NCBI GenBank assembly: GCA_035452965.1 | Contig: DAOTCE010000012.1 | Location: forward strand, 1-64,000 | Source of the DNA: Candidatus Paceibacterota bacterium | GTDB lineage: Bacteria; Verrucomicrobiota; Verrucomicrobiia; Limisphaerales; UBA8199 | DNA length: 64,000 nucleotides | Reading direction: 5' to 3' | Shown here: one piece after another, positions 33,353-41,625 of the stretch | Layout: each line of letters begins with the position of its first letter | How positions within the stretch are numbered: the stretch's first letter is position 1 | The notes under the pieces: generated by a model | The model's database searches: none | The model's input: only the letters and a program-made list of their open reading frames with translations | Told to the model about the DNA's origin: nothing | Position numbers and translations under genes: made by a program

Positions 33353-36211
33353 TCATTGCCGGGCGCGATAGAAGCGCGGGCTGGAGTTTGAGGCCGATTC
33401 GTCCAACACGTCAAGCGTGCCATTGGTGTTCATCAGGCTCATCAGTTCGACCCAATCGAACAGGTTGCTCGAACCTTCAATCGCGCAGGGGAGGCTTGCC
33501 TCGCCGGTCAGGATCAGCCGGGCGCTGCCGTCGGGCAGGAGGGTGATGGATTGAAAGTGCGAAGGCAGAGGCAGCGTCACCGTGAGCATGGCGTCGGCGC
33601 TGGTGACCGCTCCCGCGACATTGGTGACGACGACCGAGTAAGCGCCGGAATCGTTGGTCTGAGCGTTGGCGATGGTGTAGATGCTCTCGTCGGCGCCGGG
33701 GATGGCGGCGCCCCCGAAGCGCCACTGGTAGGCCAGCGGCTCGGTGCCTCCCGCAGCCACAAAGAAGGTCGCGTCCTGCCCCCGCTTCAAGTTCTGGCTC
33801 TGCGGCGGGACGCCGATGGAGGGCGGGATGTTCACCACGAGAACCGCGATCTGGCTGGTGACGGCGCCGGCAACGTTGGTGATGACGACGGAATAATCCC
33901 CTTCGTGGATTGGCTGGACGCTGGTCCGGGTGTAGCTGCTGGCGGTCACGCCGGGGAGATTGGCGCCTTCGAATCGCCATTGGTAACTGAGCGGCGCGGC
34001 GCCGGTCGCGCCGACCGTGAAGGTCGCGCTGCCACCCAGGCTGACGGTCTGGCTTTGCGGTTGGTTGGTGATCGCCGGTGCCGGAACCAGAACGTACTTG
34101 GTGGCGTCGCTATACATGCGGCCATTGCCGCCGGTGTTGAGCGTGCCGCTCGAATACGTGAAGGTGAGCGTGGGCACCGTGACGCCCGCGTTTAACTTCA
34201 TCCGGCCGAGGTATTCCCATGTCTCTCCCCCCGGCTGCTGAAAGACGGTGGTGGTGGCCGGCAACCCGGTGCAGCCGGATTGGCCGACGGCGACAATGAT
34301 GTCGTCGGAGATGCTCGAGGCGTTATCCTGGGTGACGTAGACATCGTAAGTGCCGCCGGCTACCGGGAGCGTCGGATAGACCTTGAAGGAAGGGGTGCCG
34401 GATACCGCGAAGCGCGAGCCCGTGCCCGTCAAACCGGGCGCGGCGCTCTTGACGCTGGAGTCGCCGAAGTTGCTGTTATCCCAGTAGGGCGGGTTCGAGT
34501 TCAAGCTGCCATCGCTCAGGCGAGCTTCGATGATAACATCGGAACTGCTCATGGCGGTGAGATCAGTGGAATTGGTTTGCAGCCCGGTTATGTTGCGGGA
34601 ACGAACGCGGTAATGATACGTGGTGTTCGGGATGAGGTCAGTCAGAGTGACCGCGTGGTTGACCGTCAACGTTGCATTGCTGAGCGTAGAGCCGTAGGAA
34701 GCCGTCAGCCCATAGTCAACCGCACTGTTCGCATTCTCGTCTGTCATCCAATTGATCATGAGGGAGGATTCGGAGAGAATCGTCGCGCTCACGCTGGTGA
34801 TGATGGGCGGCGTGGATTCGGGGGGCAGTGCCAGGTTCACCGCGAGGTTCGTTCCGGCGGTGACAGTGACGTTGGTGGTCGTTACCCCCAGGTCAGGCCC
34901 GGTTGCCGTGATGGTGTAGGTGCCGGGCGTGGTTTCGAAGAAGGCGAACTTGCCGTGGGGTTCGGTCTTCTGAGCGCGGACAGGGGTGGTGTTGATGGAG
35001 AGGCTGGCATTGTAAACCGCAGTGCCGCCGACCTGCCGCGTTACGGTGCCGCGCACGATGCCTTTTGTCGGCGCGGTCTTCCACGGGATTGTCGGCACAT
35101 CCACCCAGGTTGGCTGATGATGGTCGCGGATATAGGCGAGGGTGCCGGGGATGTCCACGGCGCCGCTGTTGGGCGTGCGGTAGCTGTACAGGACAGAGCC
35201 GAGGAGGGGTTTGTTGCGGATGTAATCGAGCTGCCAGACTGTGTTGGCGGGGGTGTTCAGGTAGGCGCCCTGGCCATTATAGACGCGGCGCACGCCCTGG
35301 TGCGTGTAGGCATCGTCCACGCGCGGCACGAAGTAGACCGAGTTGTTATCCGTGTAGCCCATCGGCATGCAGATATCCAGGATGCCCTCGGCGTTCCAAC
35401 CGGCCCAATCCTGATAACGGGCGGCGTAGGCATCGGAGCGGCTGCCGAACACGGCGCACGAAATAATGAGATTTGGGCGAATCGCGAGCAGATCGGAATT
35501 GACCCAGCGGAGAAAATCCGTGACCTGCCGCCGCCGCCAGTCCGAGAACTGGGGGCTCGTCGGGGAAGGTTGGCCCGTGAGACCGAATTCGGCGTTGTAG
35601 CGCGCAATCGCCGTGGGATTGTAGCCGGAGTCAGCGGTGGGGTAGCGGACGTAATCCCAATGGAACCCGTCCACGTCGTAACGGCGGACGATGTTGGTGG
35701 CCATGACGTAATTCCACATTGTGGCATCGGGATGCCCGGGGTCGAGGTAGTAGCCTTCTCCGTTCCAGTTCGTGCCGGTCGAGTTTCTCATCAAATACTC
35801 CGGATGCAGGTTGACGACATGGCCGGCTTGAGGCGGCGGCGTCAGGCTGCTCCAGATCACGTGGGTCGTGACCCAGCAATGCACCTGAATGCGCGGCGAA
35901 CCGGAGTGCGCCTTGTTGATGATGTCCTGCAGGGCGTCGAAGTTTGAGGCGATGGCGGTGGTTTTGGGGTCGTTGCCGGCAATGCCCGGGGTGTAGAACG
36001 CGTCACCCCGCCGCCGCATCTGCACCACGATGGCGTTGAAGTTGTAGGCCCGGCAATCGGATATGAGTTTCGTGACCTGGCTGGCGTTCAGGAAGCCCTG
36101 ACCCCAAGCGTCTACCCACACCCCGCGAAACTCGCTGCTCTGTGCCCGCGCGGAAACCGCGACGAAGAGTGCAAGAACGCACCAGACAGCGAAACAGCGA
36201 CGCGGCTTCAT
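33353..36211 (-). CDS. Secreted glycosyl hydrolase-like family 10 (GHL10) protein with binding modules
   Basis: A protein of 952 residues with a signal peptide ending SARAQ. Residues about 26-350 are the GHL10/DUF187 barrel: EFRGVWVDAWGQGF, NFNAIVVQMRRRGD and YDVDGFHWDYVRYP are characteristic. Then come a carboxypeptidase-regulatory-like domain (about 375-460), an Fn3-like domain (462-550), a golvesin-type carbohydrate-binding-like module (555-690), two Ig-like repeats (695-860) and a short tail ending FYRARQ. Family members cut or bind peptidoglycan or polysaccharide, but the substrate is poorly known. It sits alone between a promoter region with a repeated element (36488-36572) and the beta-lactamase-fold gene. 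Confidence 0.85.
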   Translation of the reverse strand: MKPRRCFAVWCVLALFVAVSARAQSSEFRGVWVDAWGQGFLNASQVTKLISDCRAYNFNAIVVQMRRRGDAFYTPGIAGNDPKTTAIASNFDALQDIINKAHSGSPRIQVHCWVTTHVIWSSLTPPPQAGHVVNLHPEYLMRNSTGTNWNGEGYYLDPGHPDATMWNYVMATNIVRRYDVDGFHWDYVRYPTADSGYNPTAIARYNAEFGLTGQPSPTSPQFSDWRRRQVTDFLRWVNSDLLAIRPNLIISCAVFGSRSDAYAARYQDWAGWNAEGILDICMPMGYTDNNSVYFVPRVDDAYTHQGVRRVYNGQGAYLNTPANTVWQLDYIRNKPLLGSVLYSYRTPNSGAVDIPGTLAYIRDHHQPTWVDVPTIPWKTAPTKGIVRGTVTRQVGGTAVYNASLSINTTPVRAQKTEPHGKFAFFETTPGTYTITATGPDLGVTTTNVTVTAGTNLAVNLALPPESTPPIITSVSATILSESSLMINWMTDENANSAVDYGLTASYGSTLSNATLTVNHAVTLTDLIPNTTYHYRVRSRNITGLQTNSTDLTAMSSSDVIIEARLSDGSLNSNPPYWDNSNFGDSSVKSAAPGLTGTGSRFAVSGTPSFKVYPTLPVAGGTYDVYVTQDNASSISDDIIVAVGQSGCTGLPATTTVFQQPGGETWEYLGRMKLNAGVTVPTLTFTYSSGTLNTGGNGRMYSDATKYVLVPAPAITNQPQSQTVSLGGSATFTVGATGAAPLSYQWRFEGANLPGVTASSYTRTSVQPIHEGDYSVVITNVAGAVTSQIAVLVVNIPPSIGVPPQSQNLKRGQDATFFVAAGGTEPLAYQWRFGGAAIPGADESIYTIANAQTNDSGAYSVVVTNVAGAVTSADAMLTVTLPLPSHFQSITLLPDGSARLILTGEASLPCAIEGSSNLFDWVELMSLMNTNGTLDVLDESASNSSPRFYRARQ

Positions 36212-36810
36212 GATGCCAGCCTATCCTTGTTTGGCGCAGAAAGCAATCCAGGGCAGGGCCATTTCGCCGAGGCGGCTGCTTCCCGACAAAGGCGGGGTTC
36301 CTGGCGGAACCCTTCTGCCTTGATTGGCGGTTTTTGCCGATTGCCGCTGCAAGCCGAAGTGGACCGGAAGGGCCGGTTGGCCAGGAGATTGGCGTAAGTT
36401 CATTAATTACAGTGGTTTGCTGCTATTGGGGCAGGGAAAAAGGCCATTTTTGGGCCGAAATTTGTGTAACTGCTTTTATGACAGTGGGTTACATGAGAAT
36501 CGTCCAGAGATGTCAAGGCTGTATCCACGGTGTGGATGTGGTGAGGATACGGTGTGGATACGGTGAGACTCCCGTCGTGAATGTGTCCCGGTTCCAGGCA
36601 ACATCAGACTAAGCCACCCGGTTTTCAGTGCGAGGATCGGGCTATGGCAGGCAAATTACTTTCTTCCGCGTCTGGCTTCGCTGAATCCTTACCGTGCAGT
36701 GATGCCTGGGATAGGCTGTGCGGGTGGCATCCGGGCGCAGCAGTTTGGACTCGTCAGCCTGGAGCCGAACCGCTAGCTCTTACGGGTTGGGTTTGGTCTG
36801 TGCCAAGCAT
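36212..36810. other. Divergent intergenic region of 599 bases
   Basis: No convincing gene is present. The right half carries the second copy of the duplicated element (36508-36572). Near 36326-36342, ATTGGCGGTTTTTGCCGAT is a weaker version of the palindrome found at 39393 and 48964. An imperfect hairpin lies at about 36466-36493. Promoters for the GHL10 gene (minus) and the propeller gene (plus) should be here. Confidence 0.6.
36488..36572 (-). promoter_or_regulatory. Repeated element with candidate promoter upstream of the GHL10 gene
   Basis: On the minus strand TTGACA (complement of 36511-36516) and TGTAAC (complement of 36488-36493) are 17 bases apart, a good sigma-70 pair. The -35 lies inside the 29-base segment shared exactly with the cimA upstream region. 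The predicted 5' untranslated leader to GHL10 would be about 270 bases. Confidence 0.5.
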
Positions 36811-38151
36811 ATGAGAATGAAACGACGCGAATTCCTCAAAACGGGCGCCGGCGCGGCCGCCGCGTGGTTGACGCTGCCGGTGCTGGCAGGCGCGAAGAAC
36901 CGCAAGGATTCTGCCGAAGGCGGCTACCGGACAAGCTGGTATCCTTTCACGGGACATCCCGATGCCGACACTTGCTGGTCGGTGTCGGTCGGCCCCGATG
37001 GGCGCATCTACGCCGCTGCCTGCGCCGAGAGCGTTCCCGGGGGCGTGGTGAAGGTCGTCCGCTACAACGAGCAGAACGATGCGCTGGATTACCTTTTTGC
37101 CCTTGATGAAATGGTGGATGACCCGGGCGACTCCGGCCGCGCCACCCAATGCAAGATTCACTACAGTTTTGCGCCCTCCATGACGGATGGGGTCCTCTAC
37201 ATGGCGACGCATCTTTCGGGACCGCCGATTGATCAGCCGGCCTACTCACCCTGGCTGTCGTGGCATGATCCGAAGCGCTGCTTTCGGGGGAGCGCGCTGC
37301 TGGCCTTTGACACGAAGAAGGACCAGGTGCTGTGGTGGGATACCTTGATTCCCAAGGAAGGCTGCCGTTGTCTATTGCACGATGAAGAGCGGCACCTGCT
37401 CTACGCGCTGAGCTATCCCCGGGACCATTTCATCATCTACGACACGAAAAGCCGCACCCGGCGCGACGTGGGGCGCATTGGCTCCATCAACGCCCAGACG
37501 CTGTTCCTCGACCGCCGGCATCGGGTGTGGACGACGGACGATTACGGGCATCTGGTCCGCTACGACCCGCAGCGGGATCGCCTGGAGCGCTCGCCTTTCG
37601 TGCTGCCGCACAATCCTCTATTCCAGACGGGCTGGCACAGCGTCTTCTACGATGTCGCCGCCGCGCCGGACGGAGAGTGCGTCTATGCGGTGACGTGGAT
37701 CGCCCAGCCGCGTCTCATGCGCATGTGGCCGGGCAAGGGCGATTGGCCGAAAGTCGAAGACCTCGGCCCGGCCACGCAAGACCGTGATCCGACGCTGCCC
37801 AAAGATACCTTTGTAGACCACTGCGGTGGATTGGTTTTCGCCGGGGATGGGCAGTTGTACTACGTTGCTTCGCGCTGGCGCGACCCGCTCTACAATCCCA
37901 TGCCCGCCGATGGGCCGGAGCGTGAGGGTGTGGTGTGGCGCCTGAACCCGGCCAGCTTGCAGCGGGAGGAGGTTGCGGTGCTGCGCCATCCGACTCAGCC
38001 TGCGCAGTATGTCTCCCGCGGCGCGGTGGATCACAACGGCAACCTGTTCTTCGGTAATGTGGGCACCAAGCCCGTGGGCGTTTTCAAGGTCCATCTGCCG
38101 GCTTCGCGCCGCAGAAAGAACGCCCACCTGCCAATCCGGATGTGGGGATGA
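36811..38151 (+). CDS. Tat-exported beta-propeller protein, function unknown
   Basis: A protein of 446 residues. The start is ATG 36811 or the next ATG at 36817; both precede the twin-arginine signal KRREFLKTGAGAAAAWL. The open frame to 36718 is spurious. The mature part has repeated blades of the WD/SMP-30 type: WSVSVGPDGRIYAAAC, TLFLDRRHRVWTTDDYGHLVRYD, GLVFAGDGQLYYVAS and DHNGNLFFGNVG. No catalytic motif is recognised. Tat export implies folding in the cytoplasm, often with a cofactor. A second propeller gene starts 8 bases later; the two are surely one operon and may form a complex. Confidence 0.75.
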   Translation: MRMKRREFLKTGAGAAAAWLTLPVLAGAKNRKDSAEGGYRTSWYPFTGHPDADTCWSVSVGPDGRIYAAACAESVPGGVVKVVRYNEQNDALDYLFALDEMVDDPGDSGRATQCKIHYSFAPSMTDGVLYMATHLSGPPIDQPAYSPWLSWHDPKRCFRGSALLAFDTKKDQVLWWDTLIPKEGCRCLLHDEERHLLYALSYPRDHFIIYDTKSRTRRDVGRIGSINAQTLFLDRRHRVWTTDDYGHLVRYDPQRDRLERSPFVLPHNPLFQTGWHSVFYDVAAAPDGECVYAVTWIAQPRLMRMWPGKGDWPKVEDLGPATQDRDPTLPKDTFVDHCGGLVFAGDGQLYYVASRWRDPLYNPMPADGPEREGVVWRLNPASLQREEVAVLRHPTQPAQYVSRGAVDHNGNLFFGNVGTKPVGVFKVHLPASRRRKNAHLPIRMWG

Positions 38152-38159
38152 GGTGAACT

Positions 38160-39266
38160 ATGAGTGACAAGAAGAAGGCCAAGTATGATATGAACTCGCC
38201 GGAGGCGAAGGCGCTCACGGACGAGATCGTGCACGGCACTTTCATGAAGGAAGGCATGATGGCGGCCTTTCCCACGTGCTTTCCCGGGGCGAGTATTCCC
38301 ATCCCTGCGGATGAGAGCCATATCACCGCGTTGGACGCCTCCGGCGACGGAATGATCTACGGCGGCACGAGCGGCCGGGCGACCCACCTGTTCGTCGGGA
38401 TGTTTCACGGCGTGACGGGCATTGTGTTTGACCTGGGGATGCCGGCTGGGGCGGACCATTGCGCCGCGGTGTGCTGCGCCAGGTCCAAGGTCGTGAGCTG
38501 TGTCAATGGCCCGGACGGCGGGCGCATTGTTGCCACGTCCTACCAGGGATTGCCGTTCGACTTGATCCAGGAATGGGGTTTCGGCCGTCCTTCAATTGAT
38601 GATTGGGGCAAGATGAACGGCGAACGCATCGTGCACGCGGTTGCGGACAGTGCCAGGACGTCGGTGGTCGGCATCACCACGCACAGCCTGTTTGCGGCGG
38701 ATGCGGAGAAAGGCAAGACAGCGGTGATTGGAGAAGTGCCCGGCAAGGGCCGTGTTGCCCTCGGCTCGAAGGGGGGCATCTTCGGTAAGGACACGGGGAA
38801 CTTTCTGTGGCGCTATGATTCGGGGGTGCGGAAGCTCGAACGGCAAGCGGTGAAGCTGCCCGCGGGCGCTTGGGAAAGCGCGCCGCTTACCTGGGCCAGA
38901 GACGCTCGCAATGGGCTGCTCTACACCGCTGATGGCGAGGGCAACCTGTTCTCGCTGGATGAACAGCATGGCTTCAGTGCGCCGCTGGGCCGCACGCTGC
39001 TCGCGCCGGTTGGTCCGATGGCGGTGACCTTTGATGGCCGGGTCTTCGGTTTCTGCGGGCCTGAGATGGCCAAAATGTTCTGCTACAATCCGGCGACCCG
39101 CTCGGTCAGCAACCTTGGCGTGGCGGTCTCTATCCTGGAGCGCCGCCGCTACGGCTACGTCTTTGGCGACGCAGTCACGGGGCGCGACGGCCAGATCTTC
39201 TTTGGCGAGGACGACGACCTTGGCCATCTTTGGCTCTACTTTCCGAGGATACAGGCGCTTTCCTAG
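38160..39266 (+). CDS. Beta-propeller companion protein, function unknown
   Basis: A protein of 368 residues with no signal peptide (MSDKKKAKYDMNSPEAKAL). After a charged helical lead of about 40 residues come propeller blades: HITALDASGDGMIYGGTSGRATHLFVGMF, GPDGGRIVATSYQG, RDARNGLLYTADGEGNLFSLD and TGRDGQIFFGEDDDLGHLWLY. The AxxGRDGxIFFG-type blades match those of the Tat protein before it, so the two are likely paralogous or partner propellers. One exported and one apparently cytosolic member of a pair is unusual. A hitch-hiker export with the Tat partner is possible (inference). I know no function for this pair. Confidence 0.75.
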   Translation: MSDKKKAKYDMNSPEAKALTDEIVHGTFMKEGMMAAFPTCFPGASIPIPADESHITALDASGDGMIYGGTSGRATHLFVGMFHGVTGIVFDLGMPAGADHCAAVCCARSKVVSCVNGPDGGRIVATSYQGLPFDLIQEWGFGRPSIDDWGKMNGERIVHAVADSARTSVVGITTHSLFAADAEKGKTAVIGEVPGKGRVALGSKGGIFGKDTGNFLWRYDSGVRKLERQAVKLPAGAWESAPLTWARDARNGLLYTADGEGNLFSLDEQHGFSAPLGRTLLAPVGPMAVTFDGRVFGFCGPEMAKMFCYNPATRSVSNLGVAVSILERRRYGYVFGDAVTGRDGQIFFGEDDDLGHLWLYFPRIQALS

Positions 39267-39392
39267 CGGCCGACATTCGGCGGGGTTCAGCCGTTGCGAG
39301 AGGATTCGCAAGGAGTTCCCGTCCACCGCGTTATTCTGGGATTGGCGTTAGACCCTTGGAAGGTCGGAGGCGCTGCGGCGGAGTCAACCGGT

Positions 39393-39410
39393 ATCGGCAG
39401 TTTTGCCGAT
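39393..39410 (+). promoter_or_regulatory. Palindromic site ATCGGCA-GTTT-TGCCGAT
   Basis: A perfect 7-bp inverted repeat around GTTT, 67 bases before ATG 39478. A near-identical site occurs before the pseudopilin gene at 49043. In both, a possible -10 with GCTA begins 22 bases after TTGCCGA, which puts the palindrome near position -45 of the predicted transcript: an activator-like position. Confidence 0.5.
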
Positions 39411-39477
39411 TACGCCGGCTGTTGGAGGTTTGCTAAAGTGGCCGCCAAAGTTCAAAACCACGACAACCGTAATCATT

Positions 39478-41571
39478 ATGAAAAGAACAATCCTCGCAAC
39501 GCTGATAGCCATCGGACTGGCTCAAAACGGCCAAACCGCGAACCTGGTGTGGACTCCCACGGATGCAAATTGGGATCTGAACACCCTGAATTGGAAGGAC
39601 ATTGACACGAGCGGAGCTGTTGTGTTTGCGCAGCGCGATAATGTCCTTTTCGACGATACCGGGCTCGGGTACGCGAATGTAGACCTGGGCCTCAACGTGT
39701 TGTCCCCGAGTGCGGTTGTCGTAGACACAGTGTGGCAGTACTCTGTTTTCTCGACCGCAGGCGGGAAGTTGGAGAATGTCAACCTGCTGACGAAGCGAGG
39801 CATGGGCACGCTGATCCTGGATAACGATGCGGTGATCACGAATACGGTTACGATTGAAGAAGGCACGCTTCAATTGGGCGACGCTAGCAGCCGCGGCACC
39901 CTTGGCACGGGTTACCCCGGTTACACCGCGGCTGTCATCAACAACGGCAGTCTGGCCTTTAACCGCACGAGCGCCCTGAGTTTTTCCAATAACATCAGCG
40001 GTTCGGGCACACTATCGGTAGCGGCCACCGCCACCGGGACGTGGAATCTTTACGGCAACAACACGATGTCCGGCTACTCGATTGTTCACAACGGCAACAT
40101 GCCGCTGTACTTCAGGACAGCCGGCAGCCTTGGCACTCCATCCAGCGTTCAGACCGATGCGGCCCAGAACATCAACGTCCGGATCCAGCTAGGCGGAGGG
40201 CTGAACTTCCCCGCGAGCTGTCCAATTTCAGCTACCTTGGCCCCCAATGGGGGATCTAACACACGTTTTATCCTGATGAGCATGGCGGGCGTCAATTCAA
40301 TCAGCGGCCCAATTGCATTGGCAGGTGATTCCGACGGGGTTAACAGGCCCATTTTCGGCCTATACGCGCAGAATACCGGCACCGAACTCAATGTTTACGG
40401 CTCCGTCTCCGAGAGTGCTCCGGTGGGCAATCCGTTCAAGGGCATTTGTTGGCTGCGCGGCAGCGGCGCCAACGGCAGAATGTACGGGAGCATTGATTTG
40501 CCTTGGGCCCAACTCGTGAAGACGGATGCTTCCAGGTGGACCCTTTACGCCAGCGGCAACAGGGTATTCGAGACGGCTGTGTCCGCGGGGCGCTTGGTAA
40601 TGGGGGCTGTTAACGCGTTGCCAATGGCGACGCTCACAGTCGGTGCGGAATTGGATCTTGCGGGCTGGGATCAGACTTCAGGACCTCTTTGGGGTGCCGG
40701 TTCAATTATCAACAGCAGCGCCACCCAAGACGTGTTGCTGACGCTGACCAACGGCGGTGCATTCACGGGTTCAATCCTGGACAGCGGCACCGCTAAGATC
40801 GGAATCAAGCTTCTCAACCCCGGGTTGCCGACCGCACAGCAGTTGATTGGCAACTGCGATTATCACGGTCCGACGATCCTCGACATCGCGACCGCGATTG
40901 CGCTGGGCGATTCGGGCCTGCCCAACAGCACGCCGATTGAAATGGGCAACGGGAGCTCGCTTGATCTGTCCACAAAGGCTGATAACACCTTCACCCTCGG
41001 CGCCGCCCAGACCCTCAAGGCCAACGGGACGGCCCATATCAACGGAAACTTCATTAATCAAGGCACGATCTCGCTCAAGGTCAGCAAGAGCGGCGGCACG
41101 GTCACCGCCGATAACCTCACGGTGGATCCCGGTTACTCCCTCACTTATGGCGGCACGCTCGTGCTTGAGCTGAGCGGTGACCCGTTGGGCGGCTCAGACG
41201 AGATCAAGCTCTTCACCGCGGACAGCTACGCCCCCGGCAGCGCCTTCAGTGCGATCGTCCCGGCTACACCCGGCCCTGGACGCACTTGGGACACCAGCAC
41301 GCTGACAACGGACGGCAAGCTGCGTATCACCTCCACCCTGCCCACGACGCCAACGACCGTTACCCCAACTGTCGTAGGTGGAGGAACCAGCCTGAAGCTG
41401 GACTGGCCGGTCGGCTACACGGGCTGGGCGCTCCAAGGCCAGACCAACGCGGCCGGCACTGGCATCACCACCGATTGGCACTATGTGCCCGGCTCCGATC
41501 AGGTCAGCACGATGACTATCCCAATTGACGCGGCCAACGGCAGCGTCTTCTTCCGGCTGGTTCTGCCGTAG
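39478..41571 (+). CDS. Secreted autotransporter-type beta-strand repeat protein
   Basis: A protein of 697 residues from ATG 39478, which opens a neat signal peptide (MKRTILATLIAIGLAQNGQTA). It begins with WTPTDANWDLNTLNWKD, the recurrent first strand of this protein class, then has autotransporter-associated beta-strand repeats (LTKRGMGTLILDNDAVITNTVTIEEGTLQLGD and relatives). A C-terminal module ends in FFRLVLP, the tail type seen in the other giant proteins here. No C-terminal PEP-CTERM motif and no translocator barrel are visible, so it is an exported passenger-like fibre rather than a classical autotransporter. A surface or matrix role is an inference. Confidence 0.8.
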   Translation: MKRTILATLIAIGLAQNGQTANLVWTPTDANWDLNTLNWKDIDTSGAVVFAQRDNVLFDDTGLGYANVDLGLNVLSPSAVVVDTVWQYSVFSTAGGKLENVNLLTKRGMGTLILDNDAVITNTVTIEEGTLQLGDASSRGTLGTGYPGYTAAVINNGSLAFNRTSALSFSNNISGSGTLSVAATATGTWNLYGNNTMSGYSIVHNGNMPLYFRTAGSLGTPSSVQTDAAQNINVRIQLGGGLNFPASCPISATLAPNGGSNTRFILMSMAGVNSISGPIALAGDSDGVNRPIFGLYAQNTGTELNVYGSVSESAPVGNPFKGICWLRGSGANGRMYGSIDLPWAQLVKTDASRWTLYASGNRVFETAVSAGRLVMGAVNALPMATLTVGAELDLAGWDQTSGPLWGAGSIINSSATQDVLLTLTNGGAFTGSILDSGTAKIGIKLLNPGLPTAQQLIGNCDYHGPTILDIATAIALGDSGLPNSTPIEMGNGSSLDLSTKADNTFTLGAAQTLKANGTAHINGNFINQGTISLKVSKSGGTVTADNLTVDPGYSLTYGGTLVLELSGDPLGGSDEIKLFTADSYAPGSAFSAIVPATPGPGRTWDTSTLTTDGKLRITSTLPTTPTTVTPTVVGGGTSLKLDWPVGYTGWALQGQTNAAGTGITTDWHYVPGSDQVSTMTIPIDAANGSVFFRLVLP

Positions 41572-41598
41572 CCATCTTGAGTCGGTCATTGCACCGGT

Positions 41599-41625
41599 GA
41601 CCCCGACCTAGTAACCATCGGGGTC
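41599..41625 (+). promoter_or_regulatory. Hairpin abutting the start codon of the histidine kinase
   Basis: GACCCCGA (41599-41606) and TCGGGGTC (41618-41625) pair perfectly around 11 bases, and the next base is the A of ATG 41626. In RNA this would hide the ribosome-binding region; in DNA it could be an operator. There is no T-run. Confidence 0.55.

Noticed and set aside
36221..36403. 60-residue minus-strand frame before the GHL10 gene
   Set aside because: It has low-complexity composition, no ribosome site and no family resemblance; it lies in the promoter region.
39478..41571. PEP-CTERM sorting signal on the repeat proteins
   Set aside because: None of the exported proteins seen to their end (896, 5172, 9536, 33353, 39478, 52312, 56490) finishes with PEP plus a membrane helix plus basic residues; the tails are of the FYRVR type.
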